Positions 1-10,600 of a DNA stretch of 64,000 bases are shown here, piece by piece. The translations under genes were made by a program, and so were the position numbers. The DNA lies in assembly GCA_031002005.1 (NCBI GenBank), contig CM061921.1, positions 125,394,597-125,458,596 of the forward strand. The letters run 5' to 3'. The DNA comes from Vandiemenella viatica. Lineage: Eukaryota; Arthropoda; Insecta; Orthoptera; Morabidae. Under the pieces are notes generated by a model that saw only the letters and a program-made list of their open reading frames with translations, ran no database searches and was not told the DNA's origin. Each line of letters begins with the position of its first letter. Position 1 is the first letter of the stretch.

Positions 1-1
1 G

Positions 2-139
2 ACTGAACCTGTAGACATACATATGGAATTTGATAGCAGTGAGAATTTCCGTGCCTACACATCTCCATACTGTCTAATCCTGCATGACAGTGTTGTAGAA
101 TACGTACCTGTAGTTGGTGTGGTGCAGAAGCTCACATAA
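2..139 (+). pseudogene. C-terminal fragment of a virus-like element protein
   Basis: An open frame runs from the window edge to a TAA at 137-139, giving 45 residues with no start inside the window. It contains a short stretch reading AYTSPYCLILHD followed by a valine-rich tail. This resembles the end of uncharacterised proteins that recur in arthropod and other invertebrate genomes as parts of integrated virus-like elements (some databases label them F54H12.2-like). That resemblance is from memory and was not searched. It lies 34 bases upstream of the next frame on the same strand and so probably belongs to the same element. Function unknown; a structural role is possible but unproven. Confidence 0.4.
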
Positions 140-173
140 AACAGGATAGCACCATTCGCTACTACGCAATGTC

Positions 174-647
174 ATGACAACCATCTTCCTGGACGCGCAG
201 GGATTCAAGACGATGGACGGTGTCTTCGTTTTCAAAGAATTTGCTGTGTGTGTAATACTATCTGACAACATTATCGCTACACGTTGCATAAGTGTATTGT
301 CACCAAAACGTGGAGGAGATGAACCAACAGTTACTTGGTTGACACATAATTACCATGGTATACCTTGGAACACTGATGGAGTGACTTTCAGTAAACTATG
401 TACTATTCTACATGCAATCGCCAGTGAAGACGATTCATTTATTTATGTGAAAGGACTGGAGAAGGTACAATGATTCCAGAGGATTATCAGGAAGAAGGTC
501 TGCTACAACATAGAAGATTTAGGATGTCCTCCACTACGAGAATTCAAGAAAAATAATTTGATAAACATTTGTAATGCACATTTATTTTGTAATGCTATGT
601 GCGCTGTGGAAAATGTATTTTTAATTGCCCAATGGTGGGTGAAATAA
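174..647 (+). pseudogene. Exonuclease-like frame of a virus-like element, one in-frame stop
   Basis: The frame starts at ATG 174 and would run about 158 codons to a TAA at 645-647, but a TGA at 471-473 interrupts it after residue 99. The frame continues unshifted past that stop, so a single point change broke it. The N-terminus MTTIFLDAQGF and the later pieces NIEDLGCP and CAVENV match a family of short arthropod virus-like proteins that I recall as having an RNase H/DEDD exonuclease-like look. The first Asp in FLDAQGF would be the acidic metal ligand. The 3' end faces the 3' end of a minus-strand frame only 7 bases away, and an AATAAA sits at the junction. Function is inferred, not shown. 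Confidence 0.45.
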
Positions 648-654
648 AAACAAT

Positions 655-1306
655 TTAATTAAAATTCATGCCTTTATATTTATCAACTACATATATCTTG
701 GTTACAATGTTCTTGACATCATTAAACACAATCAATTTTTTATATGCGATGATTTCATTTCTTAGTTGCGCAAAGTCAATTTGAGAACTGTATGACATGT
801 GACTAGGATGAACGTTGTCGATGAGCATATCGATTAACTTTGGCACTGAAGACATGTAGTAGTCACATAGCACTTTATCCGAAAACTCGGTCACAAATAG
901 CTTGTGGTATGTAGAGGCGTTGTAGCTCCACTTTTTCTTGACAGACAATGATGCTGCCACTGCATGCATTGCGTCGATAAGGTTCTGCCATGTAGACTCA
1001 GCGAGGAAGATTCCGCTGGCAGGATCAGCACTGTGGTGAAAACATAACGTTTTCACCCCCGACACCGTCCGGCAGGAAACAGTATGATCACCGAGTGGAA
1101 TGCTAATCTGACCGCCGCTCGCAAACACATTGGACAAAGCATCCGTCCCATTCCCCGAACGAGAGTGTAATCTTGTTGTAGCCCGCTTTTTCAAGTACCA
1201 CAACAGGCTCGAAATCGCGTTGGGTTGACAAGCCCAAAGTCAGCCTCTTGGAATCGCCGGCGTTGACCTGGTACACTGACGCGAAAAGCAGTAATTGGCG
1301 AAACAT
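655..1306 (-). pseudogene. PC4-like single-strand DNA-binding frame, frameshifted
   Basis: Two overlapping minus-strand frames, from Met at 1306 and from 1203 down to the stop at 655, read as one protein of about 215 residues broken by a one-base shift near 1150. Just after the break, a beta-rich segment (GGQISIPLGDH, then TVSCR and KTLCFHH) is followed by an amphipathic helix (FLAESTWQNLIDAM). That order is the PC4/SUB1 fold signature: four strands, then a helix. Family members bind single-stranded DNA. PC4-like proteins are found in several DNA viruses and virus-like elements, and the converging exonuclease-like neighbour supports such an origin. The tail after the PC4-like part is not recognised. 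The assignment is by pattern only. Confidence 0.4.
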
Positions 1307-1565
1307 GGTGAGAGAGCTGCAGACGTGTTGATTGTTCGAGACGAGGAGTTAGACTGAAGGGGAAACTCACACGTTCATGAGTCATAGAGTGGGCAGTGAG
1401 ACGTGCGGAGGGATGGGGGAGATGCGACTCTTGCAGTGGTGACTAATATGGGCGGCAGCTGCGGACTTCATGGGGTCGACACATGGGCTGGGGTGAGTCA
1501 TAAGTTGGGGGTGGGGGAGCGGTAATGACATAACCAGCTGAATTTGAGGTTGCAGAGGGTTCGTA

Positions 1566-1712
1566 AATGGCTAATGGATTTGGGAACGCTAATAGAAGAT
1601 TTTCTAAGGGGACGCTAATTGCTTAGGGGAGGCGGGTGGTAGTCATTAGGGAGACTAGTTGCGGATTTCCTTAGGGGAGGCAGTCGGAAGTCATTAGGAG
1701 GGCTAATTACGG
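1566..1712. repeat. G-rich imperfect tandem repeat
   Basis: Two clear head-to-tail copies of a unit of about 50 bases (starting CTTAGGGGAGGC, then AGTCATTAGG) lie at roughly 1622-1712, with weaker copies before them from about 1566. The tract sits directly behind the start of the PC4-like frame. It could be a non-coding end of the virus-like element or an unrelated minisatellite. Confidence 0.5.
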
Positions 1713-2325
1713 AAACCGGAAGTGCTCAATGGCTTTTTAATTGGTCCTATTGTGCGCCAGAACGCTCGATAGACACCTACTAGTAATCTTTTGACTTTAC
1801 GCATATACCACGGTGTATCATTCTTCCCCTTTATTGTACGTTTCGCCGTATGTATTTCCATTCCTTCCCTGACTATGAGTATAAATCGATGCCACATCTT
1901 TTCAACAGTGTTTCTTATAAACTTGAAGGTATGGTAATTATTCCTCAGGTAAGTTCTAAAACACTCCTTTGAGGCCTTATTGCATCTGTATACAATCCCA
2001 ATTTTTGCATGGTTATTAATTTTATGGCTACAATTAGGATGTTTGTGATGGCTTATTCCTGTGGTTGCTAAAACATCAGTGAATAATTCTGGCCTGCTGG
2101 TAACCACGAGATCTAAATTTTTTCATTACCGTTATAACACCGAGTTGGTTTACTAAATATTTCGTGTTCCCCGTGTTCTATGTCTTCCTCCCTCAGACTT
2201 AAAAACCTTTCAGTGCATTCAACATATATAGCCGATTCACATATGTAGTACACACCCGACCTATTCAGGGGTACCCTATGACCAAGATAATAAAATCTCC
2301 TGCCCATAACATCACAGAAACGTAA
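1703..2325 (-). pseudogene. CR1-like LINE fragment (end of endonuclease to linker)
   Basis: Minus-strand frames at 2307-2113 and 2107-1703 align piece by piece with the plus-strand LINE at 54.95-57.6 kb. Shared landmarks in order are PTRC.NGN, TSRPELFTDV against TNRPEMFTDI, KASKECFRTYL, a tryptophan-histidine-arginine-phenylalanine run, and PWY. This part of the LINE polyprotein joins the end of the endonuclease domain to the reverse transcriptase. The copy has no RT and at least one frameshift, so it is a dead 5'- and 3'-truncated fragment. The residue match is only moderate, so the two copies are old or belong to sister subfamilies. Confidence 0.7.
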
Positions 2326-2679
2326 TAGTCTCTATTTCAGCCCATCACTTCGGCTCTGAACCAGCGGTTCACAATCATCTCTATCTACGATGCTGCAGAT
2401 GTTTAGCTATATTTTGTGGCTGTTGGTAACAGAGCTTATATTTCCAGCATGAATAACCTCCGACCTAAGGCGACAAGCATCAATGGTGCCAACATGCACC
2501 ACAATTTACTGTTGGCTACACCCCATCCATTCTATCACATCCGGGATGGCTTGTTCCACATCGGATCAGTCCACCCAGAATACACACCAAATGGACGTTG
2601 GATTTCTTCCTCGAAGGATCTCCCTTACCCCTAAGGGGCTCTGTAAACCACCTAACATTAGAGCTCTCGATTACCACAA
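2326..2679. other. Unassigned stretch between LINE fragment and Penelope-like element
   Basis: No convincing coding frame is present. It probably includes the 3' non-coding part of the minus-strand Penelope-like element. Nothing else is recognised. Confidence 0.4.
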
Positions 2680-3612
2680 TCCCCTTCTGTGATTGGATAG
2701 TTAGGCCAATGTAGGTCTTTCCACACTCGCACGAGATGCTATAAATGACATGAACTCTAAGGCCAATTTTGCCCGATGTATTTCCTGCGAATGGCAGTTA
2801 AGTGGTGACCTTAGCCTTTTCTTCCAATTGAACTCGAATTTTCTCCGACCTTTCATATCTGACTCTCGGTGTACCCGTTCCGCCTGAAGACAGTTCTCAG
2901 ATATTAAAATTCCTGTGGTAAGCTGTCACAGCAATCACACTAGCACTACGTACAACCGTATTTAAAACAGTGCTACGCTACACGGGATGGCGGAAGCTTG
3001 TGTCTCCCAAATACTGGTCCGTGTGTGTCGATATTCTGTATACGCCGTGTCCTAACTTCCATCCGGCTTTCTTTCAATTAGGATGTCGAGGAAAGGTAGG
3101 TTGCTGTCCTTTACAAACTCAATTGTAAACTGTATGCTGGAAGAATTCATAGAACTCATGTAAAGTCTTGTTAGCATGGTGCCACACAATAAACGTGTCA
3201 TCGACATATCGAAAAAAGAAACATGTTGGGTTGAAAATCGTACCTTCCAGTGCTTTTTCTCCGAAATATTCCATGTATAGTTTGGCGACCATAGAAGAAA
3301 GTGGCGATCCCATGGCAACTCTGTCCAATTGTTCCTAATATTCCACTAGGTAAGTGAAATACGTGGGCGTCAGAACATGTTTGAAAAGTTAAGAATTCGT
3401 GGCGTATCAGCTCCAGTGTGTCCTTCAACGGGACGCGGGTGAATAATGAAACGACGTCGAAGGTGACCATTATAGCTGAATCATTCAGTTCCATGGTCTT
3501 TATGATCTGAAAAATTCTGTGGAATTCTTAACATGATGGTCGCAATTGCCAACCAATGGACTTAACAGATGGGTCAGATATTTTGGCAGTAGGTAAGTCG
3601 GAGTTTCTCTGT
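2680..3612 (-). pseudogene. Penelope-like element: reverse transcriptase plus GIY-YIG domain
   Basis: Read from 3612 downward on the minus strand, the pieces follow Penelope-like element order. They are YLTHLLSPLVG, a palm strand TFDVVSLFTRVP, AMGSPLSSMVAKLYME, the catalytic box RYVDDTF with both aspartates kept, LPFLDILIERKPDGS, and near 2760-2700 a GIY-YIG endonuclease start reading IYSISCECGKTYIG. These elements copy RNA by target-primed reverse transcription using the GIY-YIG nuclease. The frame is broken by several shifts and stops (for example around 3330 and after 3052), so the copy is dead. No thumb or N-terminal region is seen upstream of about 3612. Confidence 0.8.
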
Positions 3613-5179
3613 TATGCTCACCCTACCCCTCTACAACTCAAGAAGCAGGGATGTTGTCTGCCCTGTCACACGCTGTCTTGATTCCGTTATAGTCCAGCGG
3701 TTGCTACCTGTGTCGCTCGAAATCACTGATCTGTTCGGCCAACAATAGTGGTCGTTGCTCCACTAGCTTGCACATTCCAAGGCTGCTATCGTTTGCATTA
3801 ACTATCGCAAATGAGCTGTGCCTACTACATCTCTAGCGATTTACCTTCCACAGATGTCATACTAATCGGCCTCTGAGTTTCAACACTATTTATCACCTCA
3901 TCTTTTTTGGCCAGTACTTCTATCTCACTTTTCAAGTCCTCTGGCAAAAGAATCAAGTCTCCACATTTTAAATAATGATTCAAGATAAGGTACAATATCG
4001 TATACCACCATCCTTAACACACCTGTAGTAGTATCTACACTGCCACCTTTACAATATTTCATCTTTCTTATTTCCTTTCTATTATCTTAAGAATGTATTT
4101 CAGATTTTTAGTCTCCTCATTTCTACGTTTTTTGAAAAAATCCTCTTTTGATTTACATCGTATATCTCAAGTAAAAAAGAACATGCAGAGATTGGTGGAG
4201 ACAAGAAGGTTACACACTAAAGGTAACCAGCCACACATTTCGATTTGGTGGATTTAGTACATGTTGAGGACCATGAAACATCCTGTGAAATTGATACAGA
4301 AATGGAGAGGCCATTTAATGTCAGTTATGGTAGTTTTGGAATTGTGGGGACTCCGTAAAGTATTTCCTACCAATCAGTACATCACTCGTCGAGAAAAAGA
4401 TTGGGTTTAAAAAATATAATACATATTAAATTCCACATGGTGATGAAAGCGTGAATTTTACTATATATGGCCCAATGAGTCGAATTTAAAAATGAGGTAA
4501 TTATTTTTAACTTAACCGCTGTCACTTTTGATTAGTACCTGATTGAATTGGCCAAAATGTTGAGTTAACTTGTAGATGGTACATCTGTGATGGCGGAGAT
4601 ATTTGTATTCAAGGTGGATTAAATGAGCAAGTTACTGAATGCCTCGATGTGTCAATAAAAATAAGCAGAATCTGATACATTGAGAAAATGGCAAATTTGT
4701 CAAATTCTGTGTAGAGTTTGTGTGGTGACTTCAGAGGTGAAACAGTGCATTTTGGTATTAATGAGACTGAAGAATGTTTTCTGGTTTTTTATAAAGACAT
4801 TTTGTCTTGTTAAATCGTCTCGCAGAGATACGGATTGGAGGACACATGTGAGGTATGTGTCCTGGGAATGTATTACAGTGTATTATTACTTTATGCGTCT
4901 AATAATAGATGCTGCATTGATTTACGATGGCTGACTCGAGATTTTTTCTTCCTCCCTCTTTTAGGTATAAATATTTTCTGTGATTTGGTACGCTAAGCGT
5001 TGTGGAAGGTGAGCTGGTCTGCGAGCGAGAGGGAGGTGAGTGTAACCAGGTCTCGTTTCGTTTGATGTTTGCCATAGGATAGCATTAAATACGGAAAAAC
5101 CTTTAAACTAACATTCTATTTGTAAAACATGTTAGCTGCAAGAAGTGATTTAAATAGATCTGAAATGTGGCAGAAGTAA
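3613..5179. other. No recognised gene or repeat
   Basis: AT-rich sequence with only short frames. The minus strand at about 4160-3880 has a lysine/glutamate-rich reading with stops that could be a worn N-terminal part of the Penelope-like element, but this is not supportable. Confidence 0.4.
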
Positions 5180-5421
5180 ATGCTTGTAGCTTTTAACCTC
5201 ATTGACGTCGTGGTCATTAGAGGCTGCAAGGGGCTGTGACAAAAAAAAAAAAAATGAAGACAATTCTTTCCTTCTGAAGGGACCATCCAAGCATTCGCCT
5301 GGAGATATATCGAGAAACCATGGAAAACCCAAATCTGGATGGCTGGAAAGGTATTTGAACCAGCGTCCTTCTGAAGGCCATGCCCGAACGTTGACGCTCT
5401 CCTACCTGGCCCTGTAAGTAC
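5180..5421 (-). mobile_element. tRNA-derived SINE, diverged copy
   Basis: The reverse complement shows the family core: a B-box-like GGTTCAAAT, CATCCAGATTTGGG, TTTTCCATGGTTTC, CTCCAGGCGAATGC, and the tail words CCTCTAATGACC. A run of about 14 T (minus sense) interrupts the 3' part. The tRNA-like head is poorly kept. Other copies lie at 6.7, 47.3, 51.0, 52.3 and 54.6 kb. Confidence 0.75.
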
Positions 5422-5647
5422 TGCTGGAAAAAAAAAAACTGTATTAACATTTAATTTAAAAGAAAGATATAATGTGTGAATGTGGTGTTGACTAAGATAA
5501 TTGCTCAGCTAACTTAGACCAGTCTACCAATCATTATATAAAACAGAATAAAGAGATGTATGTTCGACCTTAATAAAATAAATAATGTATAAATATTCTT
5601 TACATTAATTATAAAAATTCTTTTCTGCTTACGGACGAACGAAACTA

Positions 5648-6077
5648 ATTAGAGCGCGTCCATTAAATACGTGAGGTGAAATAGGCTGGGGGGTCCGGCG
5701 AAATCTCACGAAACCTCACCAAGGGGGAGGGGGAGTTAATGGAAATCTCACTTGAGGTTCCGAAAAAAATAAAAAAATATTGTGTACAAATGACGCGAAT
5801 GTCGAGAGGTATACCATATGGTCTCGAAACGACGCGGAAACCGACCTTAGGGCAGGGTATAGCCGCCCTTGGAAACATGAGAGCTAAAAAATGAAAGGTC
5901 TAAAAAAACTACGAGGTCGATTAACAGAGGGTGGGGAGAGTCTCCGTAAAAATCTCACGTCATTTCAGAGGGAGGGGGGTCCGACCAGATCTCACCAAAT
6001 GTCACCAGAGAGGGAGAGGGTGGGGGGAGGATTCGGAATTCCGGAACAACACCTCACGTAATTAATGGACGCCCCCT
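5648..6077. mobile_element. MITE with GGGGGCGTCC inverted ends, about 430 bp
   Basis: The left end (GCGCGTCCATTAAATACGTG) and right end (reverse complement GGGGGCGTCCATTAATTACG) are inverted repeats that extend to GAGGTG. A TTA flanks both sides, compatible with a 3-bp target duplication as made by PIF/Harbinger-type elements. The interior carries G-rich tracts and repeated 'aatctcac' words and no coding frame. A second, shorter copy sits inside the piggyBac at 46.4-46.7 kb. Confidence 0.65.
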
Positions 6078-6637
6078 TAATCAGTTGTTTTTATTCAGTG
6101 TACAGTAATTTATTTTCAGATGAACATCATTTTTCTTTCTACAAGGCACAGAAAACATCAGTAAATCTGCGTTGAATTCAAGATGGTCTGCAATTCGGCT
6201 TACCATACGATTAAGTTGAACCATTAACAACGTCGTACATACCATTTATTTATTTATTTAAACAGCCCCCAAACCAAAATACAGCCTTCACTAGCTCGAA
6301 TAGTACCCTGCTGACAAGAAATATGCATCGTTTCATAACCCTTGCACCGTACTTGTATCCTTCAGTCGGCATGTATCATGCAACATTTTTCACATTTCTG
6401 GGATACAGTGGTGATGTTTGAGATCAAATGGCAATCTTTTCACCCTGTGATTTGCGATCAGCAGAGGTACCTTTGAGAGACGATGGTTTCTGCACCCTAT
6501 AAGGAGGAGATCGTTCCGATGGTGAGGCTGTTTACATGTTGTTGTGAACTAACGTTAGATTGCCGAGTAATCTATTGCACTGTGACATTGCTATAGCCGA
6601 CCGCTCAGACAGGCGCTGTGTTCGATGAAAGTTGGCC
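6078..6637. other. No recognised gene
   Basis: AT-rich sequence with a short ATTT microsatellite near 6243-6260. Nothing else is seen. Confidence 0.5.
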
Positions 6638-6806
6638 TGGAAGGAATTCGGCCATGGCCTTTTTGAATGAAGCATCTCGGCATTAGCCCGGAGTGATTTG
6701 GGGAAACCATGGAAAACCCAAATCTGGATGCCCGGACGGGGATTTGAACCCGCGTCCTCCCGAATGCGAGACCAGAACATTAACCGTTCACCCACCATGC
6801 TCGGTG
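6638..6806 (-). mobile_element. tRNA-derived SINE, 3' truncated
   Basis: The minus strand from 6806 reads GAGCATGGTGGGTGAACGGT (A-box region), CGCATTCGGGAGGACGCG, the B-box-like GGTTCAAATCC, CCGTCCGGGCATCCAGATTT, then the family body as far as GGCCATGGCCGAATTCCTTCC near 6640. The usual A-rich tail is missing. Confidence 0.85.
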
Positions 6807-8978
6807 GCAGGGAAGTACTTTCGGGACAGTAGTTAGAAACTCGTTTCTGTTAGTTTACAATGATGAATTCAATTCACATTTTCTATAGAGCATATTTTAG
6901 CAATGGGACTACATTTTGAATGTTTACAACATTTATTGAACATTAATTACTTTTATCTATTTTTGTTGCTTCTCAATGCAACGATACGATACTTACGTTA
7001 TCAGTAATTCTTTGTCAGTATATTTAACAAATACTCTAACAGCGTTTCCTGGATAATCACAACGAACAATTTTATGATTTAATTATACCCAATACTTTTT
7101 ATTGACAGCATTACCACACTTAACTGCGACACATAAACCTCCAGAACTACAATACTAAGCATAATTCCACAGTAATTTAGAATAAAGTATCACAAAAACT
7201 TTTCGATTTTTTCCTATCGCATTTGAAATCAAATGATTTTTTTGGCATCTAATTTTCTTTAGCGCTACCCAAACCCATTACTTCCTTCAAAATTTTCCTT
7301 ACTTTCACTGTTTGCACTATATTTCGACGGTTCACAAATCCTGAAGAAACAAGGATTTGTTTCCTTCCAAAGTAAGATTTTAAAAATATTGCTTTTAATA
7401 ACCTTTACTTCAACTTACAAAAAAAAAAAAAAAAAAAACCATTAACGTAGCACTTGCATTCTTGTGTGTATTTAGTTTCTGCAGCAACGGGTAGATAGAA
7501 AGAAAAAAAAAGTAGTTTGCTTTAAGCAGCAAGGAATTTTAAATGAAGGCCAATAATGTAAAAATTTGTTATTTATGATACTATCTTTAAAAAAATTGAT
7601 CGAGGGCAGTATATTAAAACTTTTATGCAGACAGTGGTAGCCTTAACCGTAGCGAGGCTCGGGGTGGCAGATTTTCGCGAGGCCCTTGTCCTTCGTGCAA
7701 AGTAAATGAATTGAAAATAGGTATTTCCAATGATTCACGAGAAATGCAAAAGTTATAAATAAATAAATTTTGACTTTTAAAATATTATATTAGAAGAATT
7801 ATAAAAGTTTAACAAAACATAAAGATGAAAAATTATTAATGATGATAAACTAAGTTATATAAAAGCCTTGAAATATATACACACGGATTTAAAAAAGATG
7901 TTTGTGGCTTTTCCTAAGACTAAAATCTTTAATTGAATCATAAGCTTTCTTTTGATAGCTCGTTTCCTTTTTGAACTACATAACTCAAATTTTTAAGTGG
8001 CATCACGATCATGCTAACTCATTTCATAAATCTTGTTTTGAACATAAAACTAACTCAGAAATGATTTACAAGTAGTTTTACACAGCTTTTTTTAACAACT
8101 CACTCTTTACTGTAAGTACTGTTAATAACATAAGAGTCACTAAAACTTAATGTCATTTAATGTTTATTTACCTACTGAAAGATATTTGCCCTACAAAACG
8201 ATTTTGTAACGCATACAGGTTGGGCTTTCCTAGACTAATACTGGTCCGCACAGTACCGCACCGACACTTCTCTTATTACTGGCGGTCACTCGGATAAAAG
8301 TTAGTTCAAAGGACACTACGTGTCGTCCGACACACGGCCGTCATTACTTTCGTTTACTTTTTGACGTTGTGGTCCGGTCTCGGGCTGGTGGGTGTAGAGA
8401 AGCATATGGGTGTAGTTCGGAAATTTTTTTGGTCCTTTATGGCCAAATGTTGTTTTCGTGTTATCGATTAACTTATAAAATGTCTTTTCTTCAACTTCAC
8501 TTACATGTTCATAAGTTGATTGTAAAATGTTGATTGCATCATTCTAAAATCTAAAGAATTCGTAAAATTTCATTTCATCATCCATCACTTACTGTGACAA
8601 AGGTAGCATAGTATTGTTTTGTGTTTTGGATTTTTTTTATCTCACATTTATACAGCCTAAGATCTAGATACTAAATTAAACCCTGTTACATACATTTGTT
8701 TATTATTGATTAAGTGTTCCGTCAGTGTCTCTGGTTTCATTACTGGTTAACCTGGCCTCTCAGCTGTGTGGATTACCGGATAGCTTGCACAGTCTCCCGT
8801 CCCCGCGAGGAGGCCGGCCAAACATGTTTTCTGGCGAAACCATGTTAACAGTTTACAATTTTACAGTCTAAGAAAGTTTGATTTAAGAAATTAGCATATT
8901 TTTCCGCTTCACTTAGCTAATTGGTAAGTGTTACATAATGCTAAATTATTAAATATTAAACAATAAATGTTGCAGATG
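6807..8978. other. Gene-poor AT-rich stretch
   Basis: No convincing coding frame. There is a poly(A) run near 7420-7438. The sequence at about 7632-7700 begins CAGTGGTAGCCTTAACCG and resembles the end of a hAT-type MITE, but no matching partner was identified. A GC-richer patch occurs at 8230-8410. Confidence 0.4.
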
Positions 8979-9002
8979 AGTCAGTTCAAGGGCGTAGCCA
9001 GG

Positions 9003-10089
9003 TACGGGCAGGGGTGGGGCAGCTGCCTCCTCCCCTAGCAGGACGCGGGTATGTACTCGATCAAAGTTCTGCCGAACCTAAGAGTAAACAATGTTAAACA
9101 ACTTTCAAAAATTAATTCAGTTCGCTTGATTTAAACCTGCTTGCTACTGCTATCTGTTGGAAACAGACGTTAGCGAGGGCGAGGCGGCACAACGTGCCAC
9201 GCACGGTGCTGCTTAAGTTGCGTATCGACTATGTGCGGTTGCCGCGCGAGGCATGTTCGAGCACGCCAAACCGGTTATTTTGCCGCGCGAACCATTTCTG
9301 CTGACAGCGCGACTGCCGCGCGTGGCAAAGCAACCCAGCCCGGATTGCGCGGAAAACTTTCCAGCCACTCTCTTTTCGTGAAACCACCGTGGACATTTCA
9401 CGTGATCGAGTAGCTGCAACTTTCATTGTGATGCACACACTGTATACTAGAAACCTAAACGAAAATTGTTTTGGTGGATATCGAAATTGTATTTAGTCCG
9501 GTCAAATAGAGTGCGGGCAGCGTGCGCGTGTGAGACAAGGGATGCCCGCCGTGTTCTGACGATGTCAAACACAGCGCAGGCTCTACAAGGCGATCCAGTG
9601 TGTAGAACAAACGTCTCGCGAAACGATTGGGTGTTTGGCCGGAGGTGACTCGCACCAAACTATCGCTTTTTCATGCGCGGTCATCATGCAACTGTCTCCA
9701 GCAAGGTGAAGGAAGTAACTGGGACTTTTTACGGCCTTCGTATTTACCTGATCTGACCCAGGCCCGCCGCTAGCTGATTGAACGCCCTTGTGCAACCAAT
9801 TCTGCCGCCCCCTGTCTAACTATAGCCAGTGGTGGATCCAGGAATTTTCCGAACCGGGTCAAAAAAATGTGAGTTTGCCGCCCCTTCGAACATTATTTTG
9901 CCGCCCCCATTATTGCAACCCCGAGTGTCACCGACGCCACAGATCTGCTAATAAAAAGAAAAGGTAGCTCTGCCAATGTCCCTGCGGCGACAGTCGATTA
10001 CCCTATTTGCCGCCTCCCTGGAAGTGCCGCCCGCGTGCGGTGCACGCCTTGCACGCCCGCTTACGGTGGGCTTGTTCCGATTGATAAAT
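9003..10089. other. Non-coding interior of the hAT segment
   Basis: GC-richer than its surroundings with CG-containing words. The stretch 9750-10060 has phrases such as CAGTGGTGGATCCAGGAA and 'gccgcccc', typical of hAT MITE ends. It is probably a mosaic of small insertions. No coding frame is supported. Confidence 0.4.
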
Positions 10090-10600
10090 GTGTGAAAAAC
10101 TCTGAGGAGAGTTCAGAGAACCTTGGCACTTTCCGAATTGCATTGGAAGTTTGAACGGAAAACACGTGAAAATAAAATGTCCTAACAACATTGGCTCAAG
10201 CTATTTCTGTTACATTTTTTCCCATTCTACTGGCAGTTGTTGATCCAGATATAAAGTTCCTTGTAGTTGATATTGACAGCTACGGCCGGCACAGCGACAC
10301 TAGCATCATTCAAAATTCCTCCATTTATTGTGAATTCGTTCACTGTGAAACCATTCTATCTTCGAAAAAATTGCGTAGTATGGATACCCCGTCCCTCAAG
10401 TTTTTTTAGGCGACAAATGTTTCGCACAGCAGACTTATTTAATGCGCCCTTTCCCGACAGACGACGAAACAAAATATTTAATAAACGGCTTAGTAGAGCG
10501 CCACGTGTCGTTGAAAATGATATTGGCATATTAGCCCAGAAGCAGCGTTTTTATTTTCTTTTTATTATTTGTAAAAGCATTACATTGCTTGCTCAGTTAT
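10090..10600 (+). pseudogene. PIF/Harbinger transposase fragment (DDE_4), first Asp changed
   Basis: Read across shifting frames, the plus strand gives the DDE_4 order: [12 protein letters not shown] near 10128-10163, then [16 protein letters not shown] with YGRHSD (10205-10300), and finally NKIFNKRLSRAPRVVEN with GILAQ (about 10465-10545). In active PIF/Harbinger proteins the first motif reads G-(A/S)-L-D-G-K-H, so the first catalytic aspartate is asparagine here. At least two frameshifts separate the motifs. It is therefore a dead fragment. No Harbinger ends were found nearby, so the element itself was broken before or after landing in the hAT segment. Confidence 0.75.

Noticed and set aside
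471..473. TGA in the exonuclease-like frame as programmed readthrough or selenocysteine
   Set aside because: No context or structure supports recoding, and the neighbouring frame is also broken, so decay is simpler.
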